From Clostridiales bacterium S5-A14a (GTDB lineage Bacteria; Bacillota; Clostridia; Peptostreptococcales; Anaerovoracaceae), in assembly GCA_000758905.1 (NCBI GenBank), contig JRNA01000008.1:1-64000 (forward strand): a stretch of 64,000 nucleotides of DNA, written 5' to 3'. Numbering within the stretch: the stretch's first letter is position 1; the number at the start of each line of letters is the position of its first letter. Shown here one piece after another: positions 26,976 through 36,189 of the stretch. The position numbers and the translations under genes were made by a program. The notes beneath the pieces were generated by a model. It ran no database searches and was not told the DNA's origin. It worked only from the letters and a program-made list of their open reading frames with translations.

Positions 26976-27929
26976 CTATTCATAAAGCCCCATAGACATA
27001 TATCTGTCGCCTCCGTCTGGCAAAATCACAACTATATTCTTTCCCTTATTTTCTTCCCTCAAAGCAACTTGTTCAGCCGCTACCAAAGCAGCTCCCGCAG
27101 AAATTCCAGCAAGATAACCTTCTGTTTTCGACAAAACACCTGTAGCAGAGATGGCATCTTCGTCAGATATGCACATCACTTCGTCGATAATATTTTTTTG
27201 AACATCATCAGTCATAAGTTTAGGTATAAAATTAGCACCTATTCCCTGTAGCTTATGAGGGCCTGCTTTCCCTTCAGTTACAAGTGGAGAACTCTTAGGT
27301 TCAACAGCAATAATTTTAACATCAGGATTTTTTTCCTTCAAAAACTTACCAGTGCCTGCGATTGTTCCACAAGTTCCAAAGCCTGCAATAAAAATATCCA
27401 CCTTGCCATCAAGGTCCTTCCAAATCTCAGGTCCAGTAGTCTCATAGTGCGAAAGGCTGTTTGCAGGGTTTTCAAATTGACCTGGAGAAAATGCACTGCC
27501 TTTTTCTTTAGCATTCATCTCCTTTAATAACTCTTCAGTTTTGTCTAGAGTTCCCTGCATACCCTCCGAAGCCGGTGTCAATACAAGTTCTGCTCCGTAT
27601 GCGCTTATCATGGCTCTACGTTCCTTGCTCATTGATTCGGGCATTACCATTATGGCTTTGTAACCCATGGCCGTTGCCATTGCGGCGAGGGCGATGCCGG
27701 TGTTTCCTGAGGTAGGCTCAATAACCGTACCACCGGCATTGAGGACGCCCGCCTCGCGGGCGTCCTTCAGCATGTATGCTGCCGCCCTCGCCTTGACGCT
27801 CCCCGTAGGGTTTAACGCCTCCAGCTTCCCAAAAATATTTGCACCATCAAGGCCTCTCGCCTTGGCATATCTATCAAGCCTCATCAGAGGCGTATTACCT
27901 ATCGCATCAACAATTGATTTAGCAATCAT
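26976..27929 (-). CDS. cysK: Cysteine synthase (O-acetylserine sulfhydrylase)
   Basis: PLP enzyme making cysteine from O-acetylserine and sulfide. 317 residues. The PLP lysine is in NPTGSVKARAA, the substrate loop is EPTSGNTGIALA, the phosphate-binding loop is AGFGTCGTIAGTG and the C-terminus has LPDGGDRYMS. All hallmarks intact. AAGGAGATC precedes the ATG. A single gene; no cysE is adjacent. Confidence 0.94.
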   Translation of the reverse strand: MIAKSIVDAIGNTPLMRLDRYAKARGLDGANIFGKLEALNPTGSVKARAAAYMLKDAREAGVLNAGGTVIEPTSGNTGIALAAMATAMGYKAIMVMPESMSKERRAMISAYGAELVLTPASEGMQGTLDKTEELLKEMNAKEKGSAFSPGQFENPANSLSHYETTGPEIWKDLDGKVDIFIAGFGTCGTIAGTGKFLKEKNPDVKIIAVEPKSSPLVTEGKAGPHKLQGIGANFIPKLMTDDVQKNIIDEVMCISDEDAISATGVLSKTEGYLAGISAGAALVAAEQVALREENKGKNIVVILPDGGDRYMSMGLYE

Positions 27930-28065
27930 AAGATCTCCTTTCCGTCTAATATCTACTAGTTTAATTCAAGTTTTTAACTCTATTTTAACTTGTTTAAAAA
28001 CATCCATCTTTTCTATAACTTTTCTATAACTTTTATACTTCTAAATTTTTTCTCATAGCTCAGAA

Positions 28066-28791
28066 TTAAATCAGTCTATCTGACCTATTGTTTCTATCTA
28101 CCCAAAAAGAAAATAACATAAGCAAAAAAATTCCCAATGACCATCCTCCAATTATATCTGTCGGATAATGCACCCCAAGATACACACGAGAGGCGCCTAT
28201 TGAAAATATCAGGAGAGCCAGCAAGATTAAAATCGGAGTGCGGTGTTTTGTTGTATATACTCCAGTAAAAATCAAATAAAAAATCGTTCCGTAAAAAACC
28301 AAGCAATTCAGTGAGTGCCCTGACGGAAACGAGCTATCGTGTTGTATAACAAGCCAGAGTGCACGGTCGGGTCTAGGCCTGTTAAAAATTAGCTTCAGCC
28401 CGGTATACATAGTCACCGAAATAATAGCCATTACTGCTGCTGGGACGCCGATCTTCAGTCGAGTTTTTTTGTACAAAACTAGCAAGCCCGCTATGATTAT
28501 AGTGGTCTGCCAGTTTCCAAAATAGGTCACTGCCCTAACAAAAGGCGTGAGCCTGTCATCGCGCATCTCATAGACTTTAAACCTTATAGCATCGTCAAAT
28601 ACCGTTGGTCCTCTATGTACTTCAAGAATCTGCCATGCAACAAAGGCAAACAATAAAAGCCCTGCAAACGCAAGGCCAATCCTAATCTTTTTCAACGCAT
28701 AGTAATTAAGCGATACATCCTTATCTTTCAAATTTCTCATAGAACTTGAGTTTAAATCCCTATCCTTATTTGAACTTGATAGCCGTACCAT
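28066..28791 (-). CDS. PAP2-family membrane phosphatase
   Basis: 241 residues, about six membrane segments. The three phosphatase motifs are present: KLIFNRPRP, SFPSGHSLN and SRVYLGVHYPTD. It probably dephosphorylates undecaprenyl pyrophosphate or a phospholipid on the outer face. The start overlaps the preceding YbjQ gene by 26 bp. An internal Met (MRNLKDKD) could be the real start, as no strong ribosome site precedes 28791. Confidence 0.85.
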   Translation of the reverse strand: MVRLSSSNKDRDLNSSSMRNLKDKDVSLNYYALKKIRIGLAFAGLLLFAFVAWQILEVHRGPTVFDDAIRFKVYEMRDDRLTPFVRAVTYFGNWQTTIIIAGLLVLYKKTRLKIGVPAAVMAIISVTMYTGLKLIFNRPRPDRALWLVIQHDSSFPSGHSLNCLVFYGTIFYLIFTGVYTTKHRTPILILLALLIFSIGASRVYLGVHYPTDIIGGWSLGIFLLMLFSFWVDRNNRSDRLI

Positions 28792-29077
28792 AAGCTACGA
28801 CTTCTGCTGCTGCTTCCATAATAGCCGATGTTGCAAACCTAACATTAACGATTGCATCTGCTTCAAGCTTCTCTGCACAATTTTTCATTCTTTCAACAGC
28901 CTGAGCTCTAGCATCTATTAGCATTTCTGTATAACTTTCAATCTCTCCACCGACAATTGTCTTGAAACCTGCCATTATATCTTTGCCTATGTGCTTGCTC
29001 AAAACGATTGAACCTGCAACCATTTCGATTTCTTCGTATTCCCTGTTCTTAAGATCTGGTGTGTTTACTATTATCAT
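28766..29077 (-). CDS. YbjQ/UPF0145-family protein
   Basis: 103 residues starting MIIVNTPDLKNREYEE. The body (GSIVLSKHIGKDIMAGFKTIVGGE, EKLEADAIVNVRFATS) matches the YbjQ family, which forms oligomeric rings of unknown function. GGAGGAAG lies just before the ATG at 29077. The longest frame adds 15 residues inside the upstream gene. It overlaps both neighbours, so three small genes are translationally coupled. Confidence 0.88.
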   Translation of the reverse strand: MIIVNTPDLKNREYEEIEMVAGSIVLSKHIGKDIMAGFKTIVGGEIESYTEMLIDARAQAVERMKNCAEKLEADAIVNVRFATSAIMEAAAEVVAYGTAIKFK

Positions 29078-29279
29078 TTTTCTTCCTCCTTTCAAGGAGC
29101 CAGCAAACAATGGCTGCCTCAATGGCTACTGGTATGAGCAAAATTGCAAGAAAAGCTGAAAAGCTTATATCCTCGCTCAACTCCTCCAGATATAGCCAAA
29201 TCACGGCTATGCACTGAACAACAGCAAAAACTGCAATGGCTATAGCAATTTTTTTAATTGTTAATTTTTTCAGTTTCAT
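29049..29279 (-). CDS. Small two-helix membrane protein upstream of ybjQ
   Basis: 76 residues from MKLKKLTIKK with two hydrophobic segments (about 11-28 and 36-57) and a basic tail RRKKNDNSKHTRS. Not recognised. The upstream frame continues 19 codons, but AGGAG sits 12 bases before this ATG. It overlaps the start of the YbjQ gene and is the first of a three-gene run ending in the PAP2 phosphatase. Confidence 0.6.
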   Translation of the reverse strand: MKLKKLTIKKIAIAIAVFAVVQCIAVIWLYLEELSEDISFSAFLAILLIPVAIEAAIVCWLLERRKKNDNSKHTRS

Positions 29280-29382
29280 ATCCGCCAATCTGCTCCTTTC
29301 GCAACTATTATACACTTTGTTTATGTTTTTTTCCATATATTTTGTGGTATATTATACGTGTAATTGAAAGGAAATAACACTA

Positions 29383-30174
29383 ATGAATATATTTGGAATC
29401 TTAATGTTGCCGATCAATGCAGTTTCCGTTTTTAGACAGCTTGCCAGCATGGAAAAATATCGAAAGAGCATTGATAAGCTAAGGGAAACTGCTACTCCTG
29501 CCGAAGTTAGGAAGTATATAGGCACACAAAACAGTGCTCTGATCAAACAGATTGTTTCCGATTTCAATCTTAATATTGAAGTCATTAGTAGAGATAAGGT
29601 GCCTCAAGACAAGGGTTGTGTGTTTATTTCTAATCATCAGGGGTATCTTGATGTTGTGGCGATACTGTTTGCGCTAGAGGATAAGCAAGCTGGATTTATT
29701 GCTAAAGAGGAAATTCGAAAGGTTCCCTTCCTAGGAAAATGGATTGAATCTGTTGGCGGGTTCTTTATAGAAAGAGGCAATCCTAGAAGTTCTCTCAGGG
29801 TCTTTAAGGAATGCTGGAAAAAACTTAAATCGGGTGATTCTATGGTGATTTTTCCAGAGGGTACTAGGAGCAAAGGTCCGTCAATGGGTGAATATAAACA
29901 GGCTGCTTTTAAGCTTGCAACTAGCGGTCATACTGGTGCACCGATTGTTCCCATAATTGTAGATGGTACCTATCTATATTATGAGAAACCAGGTTATTTA
30001 AAAACCAATGTAGATGTACCAATCACAGTGGAGTTTCTTGATCCTATTTATATAGACGGTCTAACAAAAGACGAAATTAAGAGCTTGCCAAGTAACATAA
30101 TCGACTTATCACGCCAGGCCCTTACAGCAATCCAGGCGAAAAAGTGCATTTGTCAAAATGCTAAAAATCATTAA
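29383..30174 (+). CDS. plsC: 1-acyl-glycerol-3-phosphate acyltransferase
   Basis: Transfers an acyl chain to lysophosphatidic acid in phospholipid synthesis. 263 residues. Catalytic block NHQGYLD, substrate motif GGFFIERGN and FPEGTRSKG are all present in the expected order. The N-terminal 60 residues form a helix-rich extension. AAAGGAAAT precedes the ATG. Divergent from the small membrane protein and followed by thioredoxin after 69 bp. Confidence 0.88.
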   Translation: MNIFGILMLPINAVSVFRQLASMEKYRKSIDKLRETATPAEVRKYIGTQNSALIKQIVSDFNLNIEVISRDKVPQDKGCVFISNHQGYLDVVAILFALEDKQAGFIAKEEIRKVPFLGKWIESVGGFFIERGNPRSSLRVFKECWKKLKSGDSMVIFPEGTRSKGPSMGEYKQAAFKLATSGHTGAPIVPIIVDGTYLYYEKPGYLKTNVDVPITVEFLDPIYIDGLTKDEIKSLPSNIIDLSRQALTAIQAKKCICQNAKNH

Positions 30175-30243
30175 TATCGATACTAAATTTTGTTAGTATT
30201 ACAAAATTCATTAATAAATTTCAATATATAAAGGAGAATTAAT

Positions 30244-30555
30244 ATGATAGTAAATGTAAACAAAGATAATTTTAAACAGGAAGTTCTAGAGAGTAAAGTG
30301 CCTGCAATCGTTGATTTTTGGGCACCTTGGTGCGGACACTGCGTAAATCTTGCTCCAACTCTTGACGAAATCGCAAAGGAAAAAGATGGAGCTGTTAAAG
30401 TTTGTAAAGTTAACGTTGATGAAAACCAGGAACTTGCAATGGAATATGGAATTATGACTATTCCTGCAATCTTCCTATTTGAAGATGGACAGAAAAAAGC
30501 AAACGTAGTCGGCGCTCTTCCAAAGGCTGCTCTACTTGCTAAGCTAGGTCTGTAA
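30244..30555 (+). CDS. Thioredoxin with CGHC active site
   Basis: 103 residues, the normal thioredoxin length. Active site WCGHC instead of the usual WCGPC; the histidine is typical of more oxidising PDI-like proteins. The cis-proline loop reads TIPAIFLF. No signal peptide, so it is cytoplasmic. AAGGAG precedes the ATG. No thioredoxin reductase gene is adjacent. Confidence 0.93.
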   Translation: MIVNVNKDNFKQEVLESKVPAIVDFWAPWCGHCVNLAPTLDEIAKEKDGAVKVCKVNVDENQELAMEYGIMTIPAIFLFEDGQKKANVVGALPKAALLAKLGL

Positions 30556-30674
30556 TTCAATTGTGATTCTGCAATTTTCAACAAAATAGTAGATTGCAAT
30601 ACAAAACAAGGCTTCGACGCCAAAATATCCTGGTAAATATCGACTTATAGGCTTATAGGACAAAAAGAGTTGGT

Positions 30675-30720
30675 AAAAATCGCCATAAAGATTGAAATTA
30701 CAGTCTTCATGGCGATTTTA
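30675..30720 (+). terminator. Terminator after thioredoxin
   Basis: AAAAATCGCCAT / ATGGCGATTTT stem with an inner AAAGA/TCTT pairing, 120 bp past the stop codon. Usable from both strands; the minus-strand toxin gene also ends nearby. Confidence 0.65.
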
Positions 30721-30809
30721 ATTTGTTTCCGATAAGATATAGGGTGGGAAAAAATACTTATCACTGAGCAAATGTAATAGAAGATCTAATCTGCAGTTAT
30801 AACAACTTG

Positions 30810-31145
30810 TCATTTATCCTGATGCTTATCTTCGTTTAATACTGTTTTCAGATTCCTTTTTCCGTATAGAACCCTTGAAATCACAACCTCATTGCGTTTT
30901 TCTTTAACCAAGTAAAAAATCAAAAAATTATCACATGGAACAACATGCATTCCTCTGCTTTTCCAAGGTTCGCTCTCCATCAAACGGTGTCTCACAGGAA
31001 ACTCATCAAGGCTTTGTATAACTTTTTGAATTCTATCTATCTGCTTCTTTGCATTTTGAGGAGACAACAAACTGAAGGTAATATAAGCATATATTCCCCC
31101 TAAATCCTCTTCCGCTTCTTGAGTAATAGTCACTAAGTAACTCAT
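30810..31145 (-). CDS. Type II toxin, RelE/ParE family (second locus)
   Basis: 111 residues. TQEAEEDLGGIYAYI at the N-terminus and VVPCDNFLIFYLV, ISRVLYGKRNLKTVL near the end are RelE/ParE strands. ATGA overlap with the antitoxin stop indicates coupled translation. Not closely similar to the toxin at 24934. Confidence 0.9.
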   Translation of the reverse strand: MSYLVTITQEAEEDLGGIYAYITFSLLSPQNAKKQIDRIQKVIQSLDEFPVRHRLMESEPWKSRGMHVVPCDNFLIFYLVKEKRNEVVISRVLYGKRNLKTVLNEDKHQDK

Positions 31146-31447
31146 ATGCCGAATTCCTTTTCCAAATATTCGAATACTTCATCTATCGGCTTTGTTCTTC
31201 CAGTGACGGCATCTTGATAACCTTTCTCCAGTTCAAAATCAAATTCATCCTTCGTCATCGAAGATATATCCATCGGTTTTCTATAATTTAATCTTGCATC
31301 AAAAGGAAGACCCTGCTGCATAACCACCTGTTTATAAAACATAGTAATAGCACTTGATGGTGGTAGGCCTATAGCATTTAATATTTGCTCCGCTTGTTCT
31401 TTTAAGTCTGGCTCTATACGTGCGTATAAATTTGCTGTCTTAGCCAT
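31142..31447 (-). CDS. Type II antitoxin, RelB/DinJ family
   Basis: 101 residues starting MAKTANLYARIEPDLKEQAE, the ribbon-helix-helix start of RelB/DinJ proteins, then ILNAIGLPPSSAITMFYKQV. The ATG at 31447 follows AGAGGTG; the 12 extra codons of the longer frame are not family-like. Pairs with the toxin that begins inside its stop codon. Confidence 0.9.
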   Translation of the reverse strand: MAKTANLYARIEPDLKEQAEQILNAIGLPPSSAITMFYKQVVMQQGLPFDARLNYRKPMDISSMTKDEFDFELEKGYQDAVTGRTKPIDEVFEYLEKEFGI

Positions 31448-31509
31448 AAAATCACCTCTTTCTTTGAGACAATTGTACAACATTGTATTGGCATTTGCAA
31501 GAAAACGTT

Positions 31510-31664
31510 TTATTTTATAGCCTTAAGTGAATCAGATATTATATTGAAAACTAAAGCTATGGTCAAACATACAAATGTAACCGTAAACTCCAAAATGAAA
31601 ACAGGTAATGGCCCTACATTTTCAAGGAAGCCGACTAAATTTACCGAAAGAAAATTATTTTAGA
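31510..31664 (-). pseudogene. Remnant of a membrane-protein 3' end
   Basis: An open stretch of about 50 codons without a start codon, reading two hydrophobic runs (GPLPVFILEFTVTF and CLTIALVFNII) and ending ISDSLKAIK before TAA. It is preceded by a stop and has no ribosome site. I read it as the tail of a lost gene; family not recognised. Confidence 0.3.
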
Positions 31665-31698
31665 ACTCCCCACCTGAAAAAGCAATCCAAAATTTTAT

Positions 31699-31733
31699 AA
31701 GCCGCTTCTATGACGTTTCATAAAAGCGGCTTT
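31699..31733 (-). terminator. Terminator of the surface protein gene
   Basis: AAGCCGCTT / AAGCGGCTT stem-loop, T-rich on the minus strand, 35 bp past the stop codon. Confidence 0.8.
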
Positions 31734-31767
31734 TGATTTTTTTAATCATTCATGAATATTGATTTTA

Positions 31768-33321
31768 CTACTCTTTTGTTGCAAATCCTCTCATAGCTAG
31801 CACAGACAATGCTGTTACAAGGATTAAAGAGAAATAAATATAAATACTCTGATTATCTCCTGTATTAGGTGCCTTATTATCAGTTGTATTTTTATTCTGT
31901 GACTGATTCTGTTCACCTGGTTTATTCAAATTCTCTCCAGTGTTATTATCTGGATTCTTAGAGTCCTTTTTCCATACTGCTGTAAAAGTATGGTTATCCT
32001 CTACTTTATATGTATCTCCTGGATAGTATTCTGATCCTTTCCAATAGTCAAAAACATATCCTTCTCTTGATGGAGCATCTAATATTTTGATTTCTTCGCC
32101 TTTATTAGCTTCTACGGTCTTAATTGAAGTGTTATCTTCCCATTTGCCGCCATTTGCATCAAATGTAATTGTCTTAGCTTCTTTATCTGTTTTAGAAGTC
32201 TTCGTACCTCTTAGAACAATTTTATTTACAGGTTTAATTATTTCAGCTACATGGGCTTTAGATTCAAGTACTTTTTCTTCACCATTTTCTTTGATGACAT
32301 AGTAATAGGCTGTCTTTTTTACAGTCTTACCTTTAACCCCCTCCTGTTTTACTTTAGTTTTTCCTATAGGCATCGTAGGGTCGTCTTCATAAATAGTTTC
32401 AAAATCTGTAACATTGCTCTCTTCTGTCTTATTACCTTCCTTTATTTTAGATGAAAGCTCTAAATTCCAACCCTTAGTATCATTTCCAGTAATAGCTAGA
32501 GAATATCTCTCATCAAGATCAGCCTTATTTTCTCCAGTAAAGTTTGCATGGAGTTTATATTCATTCTTATTCGTATTGTAAGGGTTAAACATTCCAAGCT
32601 CACCTCTTGAGATAGCTCCGTTAAATGAATAACCATTTCTAGGATTATCAAGAGATAAATCTATTTCTCCCTCACTAAAATTAATAATCCTATAAATTTC
32701 ATACCCTGTTTTAATATTTTTATAAGGATATTCACTAGTTCCATTAGTTTTTTTAGATCCTACATCAAAACGGACAGGCATATTGTTTTTATCTTTTTCA
32801 AGAATTATTGAGTTCTCAGCCACGGACATTCTTGTATGAGTTTCCATATTCTGCTCAAATTGAATTGTAATTTCCTTTGCTTTTTCATCTAATAGAGCAC
32901 CATATTTAGTATTAGCAGTATTACCCCCTCTATATAAAGGTAGGTAAATACCTTCAAACTCGCAATCAGTATATGTGTCGCCTTTCTGATCTTTAACACT
33001 CGATAAGTCAATCTCATCTACCTTCGTTTCACCAATTTTACCATTGTACATTCTCTGAGCAAAGAGACCGCTCTGCATTGTTCCATTATTATCTTTGCCC
33101 TTGAAACCAAAGATATACCAGAAAGAAACTTCTTTACCCTCATCTGCTGGGTTATAATATCCTTTGCCTGTATCATAATGATGCCATTTTAAGGTAATCT
33201 TACCTATGTTTTTTTCTACTGCCCCCCCCTCTGCAAAAACAGAAGGTATGCTGATAAGCATAGCTATTGCAATTAAAGTTACCATTGTCAGAATTGAAAA
33301 TTTCTTCGAAAACTTTTTCAT
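31768..33321 (-). CDS. Sortase-anchored surface protein with G5 and InlB B-type repeat domains
   Basis: 517 residues. Signal peptide MKKFSKKFSILTMVTLIAI up to VFA. A long beta-rich N-terminal region (about 30-290) of unknown type precedes a G5-like domain (about 310-385, GKTKVKQEGVKGKTVKK). An InlB B-repeat (TITFDANGGKW through YVFDYW and FTAVWKK) and an Asn/Gln-rich wall-spanning stretch follow. The end is APNTGD, a hydrophobic helix and a short charged tail, a variant LPXTG sorting signal. Start at 33321 because AAAGGAG precedes it. A sortase B gene lies at 56520. Confidence 0.82.
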   Translation of the reverse strand: MKKFSKKFSILTMVTLIAIAMLISIPSVFAEGGAVEKNIGKITLKWHHYDTGKGYYNPADEGKEVSFWYIFGFKGKDNNGTMQSGLFAQRMYNGKIGETKVDEIDLSSVKDQKGDTYTDCEFEGIYLPLYRGGNTANTKYGALLDEKAKEITIQFEQNMETHTRMSVAENSIILEKDKNNMPVRFDVGSKKTNGTSEYPYKNIKTGYEIYRIINFSEGEIDLSLDNPRNGYSFNGAISRGELGMFNPYNTNKNEYKLHANFTGENKADLDERYSLAITGNDTKGWNLELSSKIKEGNKTEESNVTDFETIYEDDPTMPIGKTKVKQEGVKGKTVKKTAYYYVIKENGEEKVLESKAHVAEIIKPVNKIVLRGTKTSKTDKEAKTITFDANGGKWEDNTSIKTVEANKGEEIKILDAPSREGYVFDYWKGSEYYPGDTYKVEDNHTFTAVWKKDSKNPDNNTGENLNKPGEQNQSQNKNTTDNKAPNTGDNQSIYIYFSLILVTALSVLAMRGFATKE

Positions 33322-33393
33322 GATACCTACTCCTTTCAGTCCATAAACATTATGAAGCATACTTACTTTCTTATATTATTATGTGTGTTATGC

Positions 33394-33422
33394 AGTATAT
33401 CATTTATCACAAATAAAAACAA
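33394..33422 (-). promoter_or_regulatory. Promoter of the surface protein gene
   Basis: Minus strand TTGTTT (33417-33422), 17-bp spacer, TATACT (33394-33399), leaving a 70-bp leader. Confidence 0.55.
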
Positions 33423-33466
33423 GGTGTTTTTATTAAAAACAATTATAATTAAAAATGGTCTGATAT

Positions 33467-34594
33467 TTATTTCACATAAATCCTGTCAATATAAGGTGAG
33501 GTTACGAGCTTCAGCATTCCACCATATCCAACGGTGAACTCGATAATATCTCCTAATTTATAATCATCATTGCATGCAGTCAGGTCTAAAATAATATGGT
33601 CTGAGCTTCCACCCATTATCTCGATTCTTTCGTCAACAGGTGTCATAGAGCCAAGATCTGTATCCTGCTTTCCGACTGCGATGATAGCTCTCTTCATTAT
33701 GCCCTTATCCTCATAATATGGCTTCTCTCCGAAGGCATCAACTCCAACCTCGCCAATAGGCAGCGATGGTTTTTCCTTAAGTTCAACGATTTGCGCCTGA
33801 AGTTTGATTGCATCATGGTGCGTATTTGGAATCTCAGTTTCGTACGCTGTATCGTTTCCAAGAAGGAAAGCTTCACCAAGTCTTAAGTTATTGATTCCTT
33901 CAGGCATCTTCTCGTCCTTAGGCATCCTACCAATTCGAGGCATTTTATCACTTTCTATTAGATAGATTGAGCTTGAATTTCCACCAGAAACCATCTCAAG
34001 CTTCAACCCTGTTTTGGCTTCGATCTTCCCAGCTATTTCTACGAGTTTCGAAAGATTTTCATGCTTAGGAATAATGGCTCCATAGCAGGTTAGGTTTACG
34101 CCTATGCCGTAAAGGTTTACATTCTTCATATCCTTGATTTCCATTGCATCCTTAAGGATTTCATCTTCGTTTTCAAAGAAAATACCCTCTCTTAGGTCGC
34201 CAAGGTCAATCATCAAGAGGACATCCTGCACCTTGCCCTCTTTTGCTGCTGCCTTATCTATTGCCCTAACGGTCTCCATTTCCGAGTTGAAGCAAACATC
34301 AACATGCTTAACAATCTCATCAACTTCGCTGAGCATAGGAATTCTGATAAGAACTGTCTTCTTGCCTGCATCTCTCACTATTTTGCTGTAGCTTTTGATA
34401 TTCTGAATTCTTGAATCTGCAACAAAATCCACTTCCGGTCTCTTAGCCAACATTTTTACCATTTCAAGGTCGGCACACAGACCCTTTGTTACTATCATAA
34501 GGGAGCAATTGCCATCGTCTTTTGTGATTTCCGCAAGTGTCTTTACGTTATCTTCAAGCTTCTTAATGTCAATGACTAATCTTGGATACATCAT
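33467..34594 (-). CDS. orr: Ornithine racemase
   Basis: PLP fold-type III enzyme that interconverts L- and D-ornithine, feeding OraSE with D-ornithine. 375 residues. The PLP lysine is in LMIVTKGLCAD (about residue 37). SGGNSSSIYL and the glycine-rich end GYGGMLKLVTS complete the barrel and C-terminal domain. It belongs to the YhfX/alanine racemase-like group; ornithine specificity is inferred from its place as last gene of the ornithine operon. It overlaps glmL by 26 bp. Confidence 0.9.
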   Translation of the reverse strand: MMYPRLVIDIKKLEDNVKTLAEITKDDGNCSLMIVTKGLCADLEMVKMLAKRPEVDFVADSRIQNIKSYSKIVRDAGKKTVLIRIPMLSEVDEIVKHVDVCFNSEMETVRAIDKAAAKEGKVQDVLLMIDLGDLREGIFFENEDEILKDAMEIKDMKNVNLYGIGVNLTCYGAIIPKHENLSKLVEIAGKIEAKTGLKLEMVSGGNSSSIYLIESDKMPRIGRMPKDEKMPEGINNLRLGEAFLLGNDTAYETEIPNTHHDAIKLQAQIVELKEKPSLPIGEVGVDAFGEKPYYEDKGIMKRAIIAVGKQDTDLGSMTPVDERIEIMGGSSDHIILDLTACNDDYKLGDIIEFTVGYGGMLKLVTSPYIDRIYVK

Positions 34595-36173
34595 TCTTCT
34601 CCTTTTGTTTCTTCATAGCATTTTTCTTGATTGAGCAAACCTCAATATCGCCCTTGTAGTCGCTCATATCATATCCCATGGCTTCCATAGCCTCTATCTC
34701 TTTCTGTTTCTGTACCTCTTTTTCCTTGGCCTCTTCTTCCTCTCTCCAGAGTTCTCTGATGTAAATAGGCTCGTCGTCATTCTTTGGCGCCTTGCCCTCA
34801 AAGCTTATTCCAAGAGTTTGCTCAAGAAGTTTAATGGCACCCTCTCTATGGGTAATGCTCAAAACACCCAGCGATGACATTATGTACATATTATCAACTA
34901 GAATCTTCGCATGCTTTGAAGGGAACAAAAGCATTCCGCTCTCGTTATGTTTTGCGATTTCTTCCATTATGTGCACACGATTTGGAAGCCTGGTAAGGGC
35001 TCCACCTGTTCCAATTATCCATCTAACCTGTGTCAAGTCCTTGCCCTCTGCAACCGTACTCCTACCGCTAGGTCCATAGATATATCTGATTTTACCAGCA
35101 TGCCTTTCAACCGCTTTAATTACAGCTTCCTTTGTCAGGCGTTCAACTAGCTTCACTTCATCCTCATTTTTCGGGATTGCAACATAAGATTCTAGAGTCT
35201 TATCAAGGTCAATTCCCATCTCTTCACATTCTTCACGAAGTTTTTCTTCGCCGATGGATTCTATAACTTTCATTCGGTTTACGTAAACTCCAAGATCGCC
35301 CTCAACAGTTCTCTTAGCCTTAGGTTCTGGTGCAATCAAGATTCTTTCAACCTGATCCGATTCGCTTGCAACAGAATGAAGGTCAGTCGTAGCACCTCCG
35401 ACGTCAAGCACAATCAAATCTCCAATGCACTCGTACAAAAGCTTGGTGCACTCCATTACAGCTCCTGGCGTTGGTATTATAGGGCCTGTCACCATATCCC
35501 TAACATGCTCCATCCCAGGCGCATGTATTATATGTTTTTCAAAGGCATCCTGTATAACCCTTCTGCAAGGCTCAACATTTAGAGTGTCAATCTTAGGATA
35601 CACGTTTTCAATATTATAGAGTTCCTGGCCACTTTCTTCGTCAAAAATCAGCGACATCTCCTCCTGGTTCTCAACATTTCCTGCATAAACAATTGGCGTC
35701 TTAAGTCCAAGTGACCTTACCATCTCCGCATTGTAAATAGCCGTATCTCGTTCGCCGTAGTCAACTCCACCTGCAATCAGTATCAGGTTTGGATTAACCT
35801 CTTTAATCTTTTTGAGATCCGTCCTTCTGAGCTTACCAGCAGTTACATAGTGCAAAATTCCTCCTGCCCCGAGTGCCGCTTCTTTAGCTGCCTTAGCAGT
35901 CATATCGTATACAAGACCATGTACTGTCATCTTAAGTCCGCCCGCTGCCGATGATGTAGCAAGCATCAGGTCGTAATCAATCTTGTCTATGCCCTTGTTT
36001 TTACACAAATCATCAATTGCACCTTGAAGACCTATCCTAACATCTCCTTCAATAACGGAGGTAGGTGCCTGTCCCTGTCCCCAAAATTCAGGATTATCCG
36101 AATCGAGGTCTTTAAAAGCATTAACTACTGTTGTTGTCGAGCCGATTTCAGCTACTAGTACATCCACTTTCAT
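34569..36173 (-). CDS. glmL: GlmL/MutL-family accessory protein of the B12 aminomutase
   Basis: 534-residue ASKHA-fold ATPase. VLVAEIGSTTTVVNAF is the phosphate-binding start, LIVLDVGGATTDLHSV the second and GTGGALTRLPN the third nucleotide motif. GlmL proteins accompany glutamate mutase and ornithine aminomutase and are thought to reactivate or protect the cobalamin enzyme; that role is family knowledge. The C-terminal 60 residues are highly charged (Glu/Lys). AAGGAGATAT precedes the ATG, overlapping the end of the 36-codon gene upstream. Confidence 0.88.
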   Translation of the reverse strand: MKVDVLVAEIGSTTTVVNAFKDLDSDNPEFWGQGQAPTSVIEGDVRIGLQGAIDDLCKNKGIDKIDYDLMLATSSAAGGLKMTVHGLVYDMTAKAAKEAALGAGGILHYVTAGKLRRTDLKKIKEVNPNLILIAGGVDYGERDTAIYNAEMVRSLGLKTPIVYAGNVENQEEMSLIFDEESGQELYNIENVYPKIDTLNVEPCRRVIQDAFEKHIIHAPGMEHVRDMVTGPIIPTPGAVMECTKLLYECIGDLIVLDVGGATTDLHSVASESDQVERILIAPEPKAKRTVEGDLGVYVNRMKVIESIGEEKLREECEEMGIDLDKTLESYVAIPKNEDEVKLVERLTKEAVIKAVERHAGKIRYIYGPSGRSTVAEGKDLTQVRWIIGTGGALTRLPNRVHIMEEIAKHNESGMLLFPSKHAKILVDNMYIMSSLGVLSITHREGAIKLLEQTLGISFEGKAPKNDDEPIYIRELWREEEEAKEKEVQKQKEIEAMEAMGYDMSDYKGDIEVCSIKKNAMKKQKEKNDVSKISH

Positions 36174-36189
36174 ATGTTCTTATATCTCC

